Assembly (NCBI GenBank): GCA_036260075.1
Contig: DATAAM010000087.1
Coordinates: 1 to 18,861, forward strand
Length of the DNA stretch: 18,861 nt
Origin: DATAAM01 sp036260075
Lineage (GTDB): Bacteria; Actinomycetota; Acidimicrobiia; Acidimicrobiales; JAHWLA01
Direction: 5' to 3'
In this document: piece after piece, positions 1 to 8,000 of the stretch
Numbering within the stretch: position 1 is the stretch's first letter
Layout of the letters: every line of letters begins with the position of its first letter
Made by a program: the position numbers and the translations under genes
Notes under the pieces: model-generated
What the model saw: only the letters and a program-made list of their open reading frames with translations
Databases searched by the model: none
Told to the model about the DNA's origin: nothing

Positions 1-40
1 GAGGCCGGGGGGCGTCGCCCTTCCCGAAAGGACCCCCAGG

Positions 41-361
41 ATGAAGCTGTTCAGAACTCGGCCGCGGCGGGCAGCCGTGGCCATCTTCGCGTTGGGCGGC
101 GCCGTCGTCGGCGTGGGCGGGGCGATGGTGCCCGCCCAGGCCACACACGACTCGGCACCGCCCCGGTGCAACCGAGTGTCCGTGTGGACATACAAGTCGC
201 AGCAGGGCAAGGAGTACGTGGTCGAAGAGCAGTGCATCGGGCCCGCGCTCTTCCCTGATCGGATGAACGCGCCCGTGGGGCACGAGGACGACACGCAGCC
301 GAAGGGCACCACAACCGGCGCGGGCGTCAAGGTCTGGTTGACCTGGCCCGGCGTGCCCTAG
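41..361 (+). CDS. Small exported protein of unknown function, 106 aa
   Basis: I do not recognise the family. The product starts with a clear secretion signal: a basic stretch (KLFRTRPRR), a hydrophobic core at residues 11-30, and an AQA signal-peptidase site ending at residue 34. The mature part of about 72 residues is polar, has two cysteines (C43 and C65) that could form one disulfide, and ends in WLTWPGVP. A GAAAGGA ribosome site nine bases upstream supports the ATG start. The gene converges on the sigma-factor array; its TAG stop and the TAG stop of the opposite gene share the palindrome CTAG (358-361). It could be an extracytoplasmic partner of the neighbouring membrane-tethered sigma factors, but only its position suggests this. 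The upstream region is cut by the window edge, so its own operon is unknown. Confidence 0.75.
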   Translation: MKLFRTRPRRAAVAIFALGGAVVGVGGAMVPAQATHDSAPPRCNRVSVWTYKSQQGKEYVVEEQCIGPALFPDRMNAPVGHEDDTQPKGTTTGAGVKVWLTWPGVP

Positions 362-1461
362 TCCGAACCGGCAGTCGCAGCGACGACGTCGACCGTGGCG
401 CAAGCGGCACCCGAGACCACGTCGGTCGAGCAGTTGTCGAAGTTCATGCCACCGTATGTGCGCCGATCGCCGTCCGGGCCCTCGGTCCCCAGTGTGACGT
501 GGGCCGAGGCGCCTTGGCCGTGCCTGCCTGCCTCGGCTTGGGCACGGACCGACGTCGTGCCGGACTCGGCCGGGCTCGCCTCGGCGACGGCCGCCGTCGC
601 CGAGGCCGGGGCGTCGGGCGCGGGTGCCGCCGGGCGTGCAGGCTCGGGAGCCGTCGGCGGGGTGGCAAGCAACACGGCCGTCCCGGACAGAGACGGGGCG
701 GGCTCGCTCGCCGCGCCGTCGGGGGTCTGAGCGGCCCTCGTGGGCGCGGGGCGCGTCGAGGGCACGGTGGCGATGGCCACCACGGTGACCGTCGCCGCCG
801 CCACGCCGAAGGCACCCGCGTGCTCGACCAACGCGCTCTGCACCCGCTGCACGCGGCTGCGGAGGCGCAGCACGGCGGTGCCGACGGCGACGCCGCCGAA
901 CACGCCCATGCGGTCGGCGAACGCCTGGTACGTCTCCTTGAAGGTGTGCCGGGCCCGGGCGAACAGCGACTTCACCGCATCGATGGAGATGCCTTCGTGG
1001 GCCGCCACCTGCTCCTGCGTCCAGCCGTCGAGGGCCAGGTGCCGGAACACCCGCTGCTGGCGCTCCGGCAGGCTGTCGAAGGCCGCTTTGATGCCCTCGC
1101 GGCGCACGACGTTCTCGAACTCCTCGTCGACCCCGCCGCCCACGACGGCCGGCTCCGGCTCCTCGTCGACCGGCACGAGGTCGGGACGGGCGGAGCGGCG
1201 GCGGAGGGCATCGGTGGAGGCTCGCAGGGCGATCGTGCTCAGCCAGGCCCCGATGGGGCGGGAGCCGTCGATCGAGTGCCGGTTGCGGTAGGCCCGCACG
1301 AAGATCTCCTGGACCACGTCGGGGGCCTGTTCCTGGCCCACCCGGCGGGCGGCGATGCGGTGGAGGCGGGCCGCATGCTCGTCGTAGAGGCCGCTCCAAT
1401 CGAGCGCGAAGGCGTCCGACGAGTCGAACAGCGCAGCACTTCTCGGCATCGTCGTCGCCAT
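358..1461 (-). CDS. ECF sigma factor fused to a transmembrane helix and Cys-pair ectodomain (paralog 4 of the array)
   Basis: A predicted 367-residue sigma-70 family (ECF type) factor tethered to the membrane. Sigma region 2 spans about residues 24-88 (LYDEHAARL, APDVVQEIFVRAYRN) and region 4 about 119-176 (LPERQQRVF, then the helix-turn-helix around EQVAAHEGISIDAVKSLF). A hydrophobic helix at about 214-233 is followed by a Pro/Ala-rich stalk and a short outer domain with C344-x9-C354-x3-DVV. Usual ECF factors end near residue 180, so half of this protein is the extension. The ATG at 1461 is chosen because GGGAGG lies 13 bases upstream and the sigma domain begins soon after; longer readings add only Arg-rich sequence. 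It lies 110 nt downstream of the preceding sigma gene with its own promoter-like sequence, and is the most diverged paralog. Tethering and signal-dependent release are inferred; no zinc-finger anti-sigma domain is visible. Confidence 0.85.
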   Translation of the reverse strand: MATTMPRSAALFDSSDAFALDWSGLYDEHAARLHRIAARRVGQEQAPDVVQEIFVRAYRNRHSIDGSRPIGAWLSTIALRASTDALRRRSARPDLVPVDEEPEPAVVGGGVDEEFENVVRREGIKAAFDSLPERQQRVFRHLALDGWTQEQVAAHEGISIDAVKSLFARARHTFKETYQAFADRMGVFGGVAVGTAVLRLRSRVQRVQSALVEHAGAFGVAAATVTVVAIATVPSTRPAPTRAAQTPDGAASEPAPSLSGTAVLLATPPTAPEPARPAAPAPDAPASATAAVAEASPAESGTTSVRAQAEAGRHGQGASAHVTLGTEGPDGDRRTYGGMNFDNCSTDVVSGAACATVDVVAATAGSD

Positions 1462-1495
1462 GGGCCCCCAGCCGCCTCCCAGTCGAGCCTCCGTA

Positions 1496-1524
1496 ACGGT
1501 ACGACTGTGGCGTTCGGGTGGCAA
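1496..1524 (-). promoter_or_regulatory. Housekeeping-type promoter for the last sigma gene
   Basis: Read on the minus strand, TTGCCA (1524-1519) is followed after exactly 17 bases by TACCGT (1501-1496). This fits a -35/-10 pair with a TAnnnT -10 as common in actinomycetes. Transcription would start near 1489, leaving a leader of about 28 nt that contains the GGGAGG ribosome site of the gene starting at 1461. It would let this paralog be transcribed apart from the three coupled sigma genes upstream. Prediction by eye only. Confidence 0.5.
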
Positions 1525-1571
1525 GAGGCCGATTCGTCGCACGGCCCGGCTGTCACCCACGGACGGGCACC

Positions 1572-2648
1572 TCAGTCGGGCTCGGCGGCGTCGAGGGCGG
1601 CGTCGTGGGCCGGCTCCAGCACGTCGAGCACCGTGCACGTGGCGGTGGAGACTCGGCCCGTGCCGCAGTAGGTGGTCGAGTCGTGCCCCCAGGTCAGCTC
1701 CTGGCCGAGCGGGCCGTCGACGTCGACTGTCCGCCGGCGCTCCTTCTCGGTCCCCCCGACGGTCGCCTCCGCCCCGAGCGCGTCCGACCGCACGGTCCAG
1801 GCCCGAGGCGGCATGGCCAGGCCGCTCCCCCCTGAAGCGGCGGCCACCTGTCGTTCCACCTCGTCCACCGCGGTGGGCGGGTGCCGGCGCGGCCGTTCCG
1901 GCGACCCGGTTGCCGCGGTCGGCTCGCGGGCGGGCGAGGCCTCGACGCCGCCGCCCGCCGCCGGGCTCTCGGCCTCGGTCGAGTCCGCCGAGGCGATGCC
2001 CTGGGCGTTCGGCAGCATCCCCCCGGCGCCGGCGAACGCCGCCACGGCCGCCAGCCCGAACAGCACCTCGGCGTGCGTCGGGACGAACAGCTCCGTCCGG
2101 CCCAGGCGGGCGCGCAGCCGCGTCACGGCGGGACGGAGGGGGAGGACGCCTGCCAGCCCCGACTCACGCCAGAGCCGCTCGTACTCCAGCCGGAACCGCC
2201 GCCGGGCGCGCAGGACCGCGGCCCGCACCGCCTCGGGTGCCAGGCCTTCGCGGCGGGCCAGGTCGACCTGGCTCACGCCCTCGAGGGCGACGGCGTGGAG
2301 GAGCCGTCGGTGCCGCGGGTTCACGGCCCGCAGCGCGGCCGCGACCACGCGCCCTCGCGCCCGCGTCCGCATCGCCTCGTACGGCTCCTCCGCGGTGGCG
2401 TCGTCGGGGTGGCACACCGGCGCGGCGCTGTCGGCCTGCCGACGGGCCATGGCGGCGCGCACGGCGATCGTGGTCAGCCACGGCCCGATCGGTCGGTCGA
2501 CGTCGATGGTGGCGCGGCTGCGATAGGCGCGCAGGAACGTGTCCTGGAGCACGTCGTCGACCGCGTCGGCATGGACGCGCCGCGCGATCACGCGCCGCAG
2601 GCGCGGCGCGTGCAGGCGGAAGAGCTCGTCCCAGTCGCGCACCGTCAC
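1572..2648 (-). CDS. ECF sigma factor fused to a transmembrane helix and Cys-pair ectodomain (paralog 3)
   Basis: A predicted 358-residue membrane-tethered ECF sigma factor. Region 2 covers about residues 8-68 (LFRLHAPRLRRVIARRV, DDVLQDTFLRAYRSR, PWLTTIAVR) and region 4 about 96-152, with a helix-turn-helix around SQVDLARREGLAPEAVRAAV. A hydrophobic helix at about 194-212 precedes a Pro/Ala-rich stalk and an ectodomain with the block WTVRSDALGAEATV and the pair C328-x9-C338-x3-DVL. The GTG at 2648 is chosen because it forms a GTGA overlap with the stop of the upstream paralog, a GAGG lies seven bases before it, and translation then begins just before the conserved DWDxxxRxHAPRLRR stretch. Translational coupling to the upstream gene is expected. 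The linker between regions 2 and 4 differs from that of paralogs 1 and 2, so its promoter choice may differ too. Confidence 0.87.
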   Translation of the reverse strand: MTVRDWDELFRLHAPRLRRVIARRVHADAVDDVLQDTFLRAYRSRATIDVDRPIGPWLTTIAVRAAMARRQADSAAPVCHPDDATAEEPYEAMRTRARGRVVAAALRAVNPRHRRLLHAVALEGVSQVDLARREGLAPEAVRAAVLRARRRFRLEYERLWRESGLAGVLPLRPAVTRLRARLGRTELFVPTHAEVLFGLAAVAAFAGAGGMLPNAQGIASADSTEAESPAAGGGVEASPAREPTAATGSPERPRRHPPTAVDEVERQVAAASGGSGLAMPPRAWTVRSDALGAEATVGGTEKERRRTVDVDGPLGQELTWGHDSTTYCGTGRVSTATCTVLDVLEPAHDAALDAAEPD

Positions 2649-3715
2649 GGGCTCGCCTCGGCGTGCTCGACGGCCGGCTCCACGGCGGCGGCGACCACCA
2701 CGTCGTAGACGGGGCACACCAGTGTCAGAAACCGGTACGCGCAGTTGAACGAGTTCCCCTGGTTCCTGTCGAAGCCCGGCCCCTGTGTCGTGAGCCGGAT
2801 CGTGCGCTCGTTGCCGTTGTCCTCGATGGTGGCCTTGGTGCCCAGCGCGTCGGCCTCCACCGTGCGCTGCCGAGGCCCGACCCCCACGGCTGCGCCACCC
2901 CCGGCTCCCGCCACCCGGCGTTCGTCGACCCGCAGCCCGGCGGAGATCGACGGCGACGAGCGTGGCGTGGGCCCTTTCGCGAGTGCAGGCGACGACGGCG
3001 GGGACGCCGAGCGCATGGCGTCGTCGGCACCGGAGACGACCGCCGCGGGCGCGGCCGTCGCCTGCTCCCGCGTCCCGGTGGACGCCGGTCCGGCGGCGGC
3101 GAACACGGCCAAGGCGGCCAGCCCCAGCCACGCCTGCCCGTTGGCGGGCAGGAGAGGCTCGAGCTGCTCGAAGCGGCTGCGCAGCCGGGCCACCGTGGGG
3201 CGGATCGAGGTCACGCCCGCCAGGCCCGACTCGCGCGACAGCCGTTCGAGGCAGGCCTGGAAGCGGTGCCGGGCACGCGACACGGCCGCCCGCACCGCCT
3301 CCGGGGCGATGCCTTCGCGACGAGCCAGCTCCGCCTGGCTGGTGCCCTCGATGGCCACGGCGGCCAGGAGCCGGCGCTGGCGAGGGCGCAGCGAGGCGAA
3401 CGCCGACTCGACGGCCCGCAGCCGCGTGCTGCGGCGAAGCTCTTCGTGCGCGTCGGGTGCCGCGGGCGCGGCCTCTTCGGAGAACGTCGCCTCCACCCTC
3501 TTCGGCCGAAGGTCGGAGGCGGTGCGCACGGCGATCGTGGTCAGCCACGGGCCGGCCGGGCGGCTGCCGTCGAGCGTGTGCCGGCTCCGGTAGGCGCGCA
3601 GGAACGTCTCCTGCAGCACGTCGTCCACCGCCGCCGACGGGACGCGCCTTGCGATGATCCGTCGCAGCCGCGGCGCGTGCTCGCGGTAGACCCGGTCCCA
3701 GTCGCGGGGCGTCAC
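2645..3715 (-). CDS. ECF sigma factor fused to a transmembrane helix and Cys-pair ectodomain (paralog 2)
   Basis: A predicted 356-residue membrane-tethered ECF sigma factor. Region 2 lies at about residues 8-68 (DDVLQETFLRAYRSRH, PWLTTIAVRTASD) and region 4 at about 98-152 (LRPRQRRLLAAVAIEGTSQ, then ELARREGIAPEAVRAAV). A hydrophobic helix at about 195-211 (WLGLAALAVFAAAG) is followed by a Ser/Pro/Ala stalk. The outer domain contains RTVEADALGTKATI and the pair C325-x8-C334-x3-DVV. Start GTG at 3715 overlaps the upstream stop as GTGA, with GGAG seven bases before it. From residue 16 to about 137 it is nearly identical to paralog 1 in both protein and DNA, so the two probably recognise the same promoters, while their outer domains differ. 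The next gene overlaps its stop by the same four bases. Confidence 0.88.
   Translation of the reverse strand: MTPRDWDRVYREHAPRLRRIIARRVPSAAVDDVLQETFLRAYRSRHTLDGSRPAGPWLTTIAVRTASDLRPKRVEATFSEEAAPAAPDAHEELRRSTRLRAVESAFASLRPRQRRLLAAVAIEGTSQAELARREGIAPEAVRAAVSRARHRFQACLERLSRESGLAGVTSIRPTVARLRSRFEQLEPLLPANGQAWLGLAALAVFAAAGPASTGTREQATAAPAAVVSGADDAMRSASPPSSPALAKGPTPRSSPSISAGLRVDERRVAGAGGGAAVGVGPRQRTVEADALGTKATIEDNGNERTIRLTTQGPGFDRNQGNSFNCAYRFLTLVCPVYDVVVAAAVEPAVEHAEASP
3306..3670. repeat. Near-identical duplicated block, copy in sigma paralog 2
   Basis: This 365-nt stretch matches 4376-4740 at a constant offset of 1070 nt with about 9 mismatches counted by eye. It encodes sigma region 2, the linker and most of region 4. 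Identity drops clearly on both sides: the transmembrane, stalk and ectodomain parts and the first residues differ much more. Confidence 0.85.
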
Positions 3716-4812
3716 GGCACCGCTCCGCTGTCGAGGACGGGCTCGAGCACCACGGGCACGACGACGTCGTACGCCGCGCACACCAAGCCCGTCGTGATGC
3801 CCTTCGTGCAGTGGAACGACATCGCCTCCGAGCCGTTGCTCGCCGGTCCGTCTGTCGACAGCCGGAGTGTCCGCGTCTCGTCGCTCGCCTGGACGGTGGC
3901 GTGCGTCCCCAACGCGTCGGCGTGCACTGTCCTCCGGCGGGGCCCGAGTGTGATCGCGGCTCCTGCGCCCTCTCCCGGCACTCGCTCCTCGGTCACCCTG
4001 ATCCCGGCGCCCACCTCGGGCGACCCGCGACGCGGGGCCGCGGGTGCAGGTGCCGTAGCCGTTGCCGTTGCCGGTTCGACGTCGCCCGGCTGCACGGGTG
4101 CACTGCGCGCCGCGTCGGGCGGCGACGCGCTCGCCGGCGGCGCGGGCAGGGCCGCCGAGCTCGCGGTGGCGAACACGGCGAGCGCGGCCAGCCCCAGCAG
4201 CGCATCGGCACCGACGGGGACGTGCACCTCGAAGCGATCGAAGCGAGCGCGCAGACGGGCCACCGTGGGACGGAGCCACGGGACACCGGCCAGGCCCGAC
4301 TCCCGCGACAACCGCTCGAGGCAGGCTTCGAAACGCTGTCGGGCGCGGAACACGGCGGCGCGCACGGCCTCGGGCGCGATGCCTTCGCGACGGGCCAGCT
4401 CCGCCTGGCTGGTGCCCTCGATGGCCACGGCGGCCAGGAGCCGGCGCTGGCGAGGTCGCAGCGAGGCGAACGCCGACTCGACGGCCCGCAGCCGCGTGCT
4501 GCGGCGAAGCTCCTCGTGGGCGTCGGGTGCCGCGGGCGCGGCCTCTTCGGAGAACGTCGCGTCCACCCTCTTCGGCCGAAGGTCGGAGGCGGTGCGCACG
4601 GCGATGGTGGTCAGCCACGGGCCGGCCGGCCGGCTGCCGTCGAGCGTGTGCCGGCTCCGGTAGGCGCGCAGGAACGTCTCCTGCAGCACGTCCTCCACCG
4701 CCGCCGACGGGACGCGCCTTGCGATGATCCGTCGCAGCCGACCCGCATGCCTTCGGTAGATCTGCTGCCAGTCGGCGTCGTCGCTCGGCGACGTCGGTGT
4801 CCCGTCCTGCAC
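3712..4812 (-). CDS. ECF sigma factor fused to a transmembrane helix and Cys-pair ectodomain (paralog 1, first of the operon)
   Basis: A predicted 366-residue membrane-tethered ECF sigma factor and the first gene of the minus-strand array. Region 2 covers about residues 17-77 (EDVLQETFLRAYRSRH), region 4 about 107-161 (helix-turn-helix near ELARREGIAPEAVRAAVF). The hydrophobic helix is at about 203-220 (LLGLAALAVFATASS), followed by a Pro/Ala/Thr-rich stalk and an ectodomain with RTVHADALGTHATV and C335-x9-C345-x3-DVV. The open frame runs on upstream to 5064, but the GTG at 4812 is chosen because GGGGGAG lies five bases before it and the extra upstream residues would cross the divergent promoter region and overlap the opposite gene. 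Position next to a 203-nt control region suggests autoregulation and control of the divergent secreted-protein genes; both are inferences. Confidence 0.86.
   Translation of the reverse strand: MQDGTPTSPSDDADWQQIYRRHAGRLRRIIARRVPSAAVEDVLQETFLRAYRSRHTLDGSRPAGPWLTTIAVRTASDLRPKRVDATFSEEAAPAAPDAHEELRRSTRLRAVESAFASLRPRQRRLLAAVAIEGTSQAELARREGIAPEAVRAAVFRARQRFEACLERLSRESGLAGVPWLRPTVARLRARFDRFEVHVPVGADALLGLAALAVFATASSAALPAPPASASPPDAARSAPVQPGDVEPATATATAPAPAAPRRGSPEVGAGIRVTEERVPGEGAGAAITLGPRRRTVHADALGTHATVQASDETRTLRLSTDGPASNGSEAMSFHCTKGITTGLVCAAYDVVVPVVLEPVLDSGAVP
4376..4740. repeat. Near-identical duplicated block, copy in sigma paralog 1
   Basis: Partner of 3306-3670. The tract is far more conserved than the flanks, including synonymous positions, which points to recent gene conversion or recombination between tandem paralogs rather than protein-level selection alone. 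Confidence 0.85.
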
Positions 4813-5015
4813 TGCTGCTCCCCCGGGAGCGGGAGGGGCTCCGCTCCTACGAGTCGCAGGTTCGACGCGAAGGGCGCCGATCCTGCTTGCTCGGTTTTCC
4901 GCGAACAAAACCGTCACGTTTTCGCGATCCGCCGGTAACAGGAGTTCAAACAGCGAGGGGCCGACCGACGCGACGGCTTGCCTCTCGGCTCGTGAGCACG
5001 GGGAGGCAGGGGGAG
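4813..5015. promoter_or_regulatory. Divergent control region between sigma array and secreted-protein operon
   Basis: This 203-nt gap holds the promoters for both directions. It contains the only A/T-rich island of the area. CGGTTTT (4892-4898) and AAAACCG (4907-4913) are perfect inverted arms 8 nt apart, and a further GTTTTCGCG follows at 4918-4926. On the minus strand this gives two direct copies of CGCG(G)AAAAC. These may be operator half-sites or ECF-type -35 elements, since many ECF promoters carry an AAC core. No convincing housekeeping -35/-10 pair was found in either direction. The plus-strand gene has a GGGAGG ribosome site at 5001-5006. Confidence 0.5.
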
Positions 5016-8000
5016 ATGGGGCAACGCCGCAGGCCGGCACGGTCACGCAGTCGTTGGGGCGCACTCGGCATCACCATCGCAATGCTCGCGTCGCTGCTCG
5101 CCGCCGTCGTCGGCGCGCCCTCCTCGCCGGCCGCCGCCGAACCGGCGCCCGCTTCCGCGCCGGTCCCGCACGACCCTCCCCTGACGAACACCGAAGCGCC
5201 CGTCACCGCCGCGCCCGCAGGCGCGCCCGAGGCGCCCACAGTCGCCGAAGTCGTCTCGATGCGCACCGAGAGCTCGAAGACGTTCTCGACCGCGGAGCCG
5301 GGGCGCCACGTGACCCGCTTCTACGCCTCGCCCATCCACTTCAAGGACGCCGCGGGCGCGTGGCAGGACATCGACATGACGCTCGTTCCCCTGCCCGACG
5401 GTCGACTGCGCTCGCGGGCCAACTCGGTCTCGGTGACCCTCGCGCCCACCGCCAACGCCGCGCAGCTGGCGCGCGTCGACTTCGACAGCGAGCACTCGGT
5501 CGCGTTCGGCCTCGAAGGGTCGTTGCCCGCGCCGGTGCAGGCGTCCGGTCCGCTGGCCACCTACGCGTCGGCGCTCCCTGACGTGGCCGTGGAGCTGCGC
5601 GGGTTCCACAGCGGCGTCAAGGAGGAGCTGGTGCTGGCGTCGCGCCTGGCCCCTTCGACGTACGTGTTCCCGCTGACCCTCCGCGGGCTCACTGCGCACC
5701 TCGAAGACGGCGAGATCCTCTACAAGGACGAGGAGGGCACGGTCCGCGGGGTGACCCCGCGCGGCTGGATGCAGGACTCCACCCCGCCGCGGCCCGCCGG
5801 ACAGCCCGCCAACCCGTCGGCGGGCGTGCCCTCCTCGTCCGAAGGAGTGGCCTACGAGCTCGTGCCGCACGGCGACGGGCAGGCGATCAGGATGACGCTC
5901 GACCGGGCGTGGCTCGACGCCCCCGAACGGGTCTATCCCGTGCGCGTCGACCCGACGACGACGTTCTACGCCAACACCGACGACACCTACGTCGCCACCA
6001 ACGACACGACGCGCAACGACACCTTCGGCGACCTCAACGCGGGCACCCAGACGTGCTGCACCAACACCATCAAGTACCGCTCGTTCATCCACTTCGACAC
6101 CGGGTGGCTGCGGGGCAAGGCCGTCGGCATCGGCTACACCCGCATCGCCACCTACCTGTGGGGCGGGTGGAGCTGCGACAGCCGGCCCACCTCGATGTAC
6201 CGGGTCACGCAAGCGTGGTGGGGCGGGAGCATGGCCACGTACCCGGGGGCGAACGTGTGGGAGGAGGTGGCCCGCCGCAACACCAACCCGTGCCCGAACC
6301 ACTGGGAGCAGTGGGACAACGCCGGCGTCTTAGACATGGTCCACAACTGGAACGTCTCCCAGATCTGGGCCGACCACGGCGTGATGATCATGGCGTTCGA
6401 CGAGAACGACAACAGCCAGTGGCGTCGCTTCTACTCGGCCAACCAGGGCGGGGTGACGCCGCACCTCGTCACCGACTGGTGGGGCACACCCAACACGCCG
6501 GGCAACCTCTCGCCGGGGAACGGCGCCACCGTCGGCTCGATCTCCATGAGCGCCCGCCACACCCACAGCGACACAGAGTCGTCGGCCCAGCTCCTGTTCC
6601 GCCTGTTCAACTCGAATGACGCGTGGCTCCAGGAGTCGTGGACGGGCTACGTGTGCAACGGTTGCAGCGGCTCGTGGGGGCCGTCGCTCAACGACGGGTC
6701 GTATCGGTGGGACGTGGCTGCCTTAGACGGCGCGGGCCGATGGTCCGGCTGGTCGGGCCGGCAGTCGTTCGTGCTCGACCGCCCGCCCAACATCCCGGTG
6801 CACCAGTCGCCCCCGAGCGGCTCGAACCAGTCGTCGCCGCCCACGCTTCGAGCCCGCTACAGCCACCCGAGCGGCAACGACACGAACGGCCGCATCACGT
6901 TCAACGTCTACACGTCCTCGACGGCGAGCACGCCGAGCTGGTCGCAACAGGTGACCGGGCTCTGCAACGGCTGCGACGGCTCCGTGACAGTGCCGGCGAG
7001 CCTGGCCGACGGCGACTGGTGGTGGGACGCGCAGGCCTTCGAAGCGGGCTCGACGGGCTCGTACTCGTCCGGCAAGAGCTCCCGCTGGGCCTACCGCCTG
7101 GACCGCACGCCGCCGCCCGCGCCCGCGGTGTCGAGCTCGTCCCACCCCGACCCGGCCGTCTGGTACGCCTCCCGCGCCCTCCAGTCGTCGTGGACGGCGC
7201 CCCCCGACGCCACCGGGATCGCGGGCTACAGCCTGGTCGTCGACCAGGTCGCCGATACCGTCCCGCCCGCGCAGTCGAGCCAGACGACCACCGCGTACTC
7301 GACCACCGTGCCCACCGACGGCCAGTGGTACCTGCACGTGCGCGCCGTCGACGGCGTGGGCAACTGGGGCACCCCGGCGCACTTCGGGTTCAAGGTCGAC
7401 GCCACCACCCCGGGCGAGCCTGTGATCACGTCGGAGACGCACGCGGACGAGACCCGCTGGTACACCAATCCCGACCCGACGTTCGCGTGGTCGGGCGGTG
7501 ACACCGCTTCCGGGCTCGGGGGCTGGTCGTATGCCCTCGACGCCGTCCCCGACAACACGTCGGAGGGGACATTCGCCTCCAAGGGCTACTTGGCCCAAGC
7601 CGACGGCGTGCACACGTTCCGCGTGAAGCGCCTCAACAACGCCGGGACCTGGGGGGCCGTCGCCGACTTCGACGTCCGCATCGACGCCACGCCGCCTCCC
7701 GCGCCGACGGTGAGCTCCTCGACCCACGCCGACGCAGCCACGTGGTACGCCAACGCCAACCCCTCGGTGTCGTGGTCGGCGACCGACACCGCGCCGGTCG
7801 ACGGCTACTCGTGGGTGCTGGACCAAGCGGCGGCCACGGAGCCCGACACCACCTCGGAAGGCACGGCCACGTCCCAGAGCTGGACGGGCAAGGCCGACGG
7901 CCTGTGGTGGTTCCACGTCAAGGCGCGCAACGCGGCGGGCACGTGGGGGGCGACCACGCACCGGGCGATCCGCATCGACGCCGTGGTGGAGAACCCGACG

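Noticed and set aside
1460..4663. Plus-strand open frame of 1067 codons opposite the sigma array
   Set aside because: Its product is Arg/Pro/Ala-rich low-complexity sequence without domains, and it mirrors the strong sigma-factor frames on the minus strand. It is a by-product of high GC content.
4813..5015. Housekeeping -35/-10 promoters for the giant gene and for the first sigma gene
   Set aside because: Candidates such as TTGTTC-N17-CAGGAT on minus and TAACAG on plus match too poorly to call.
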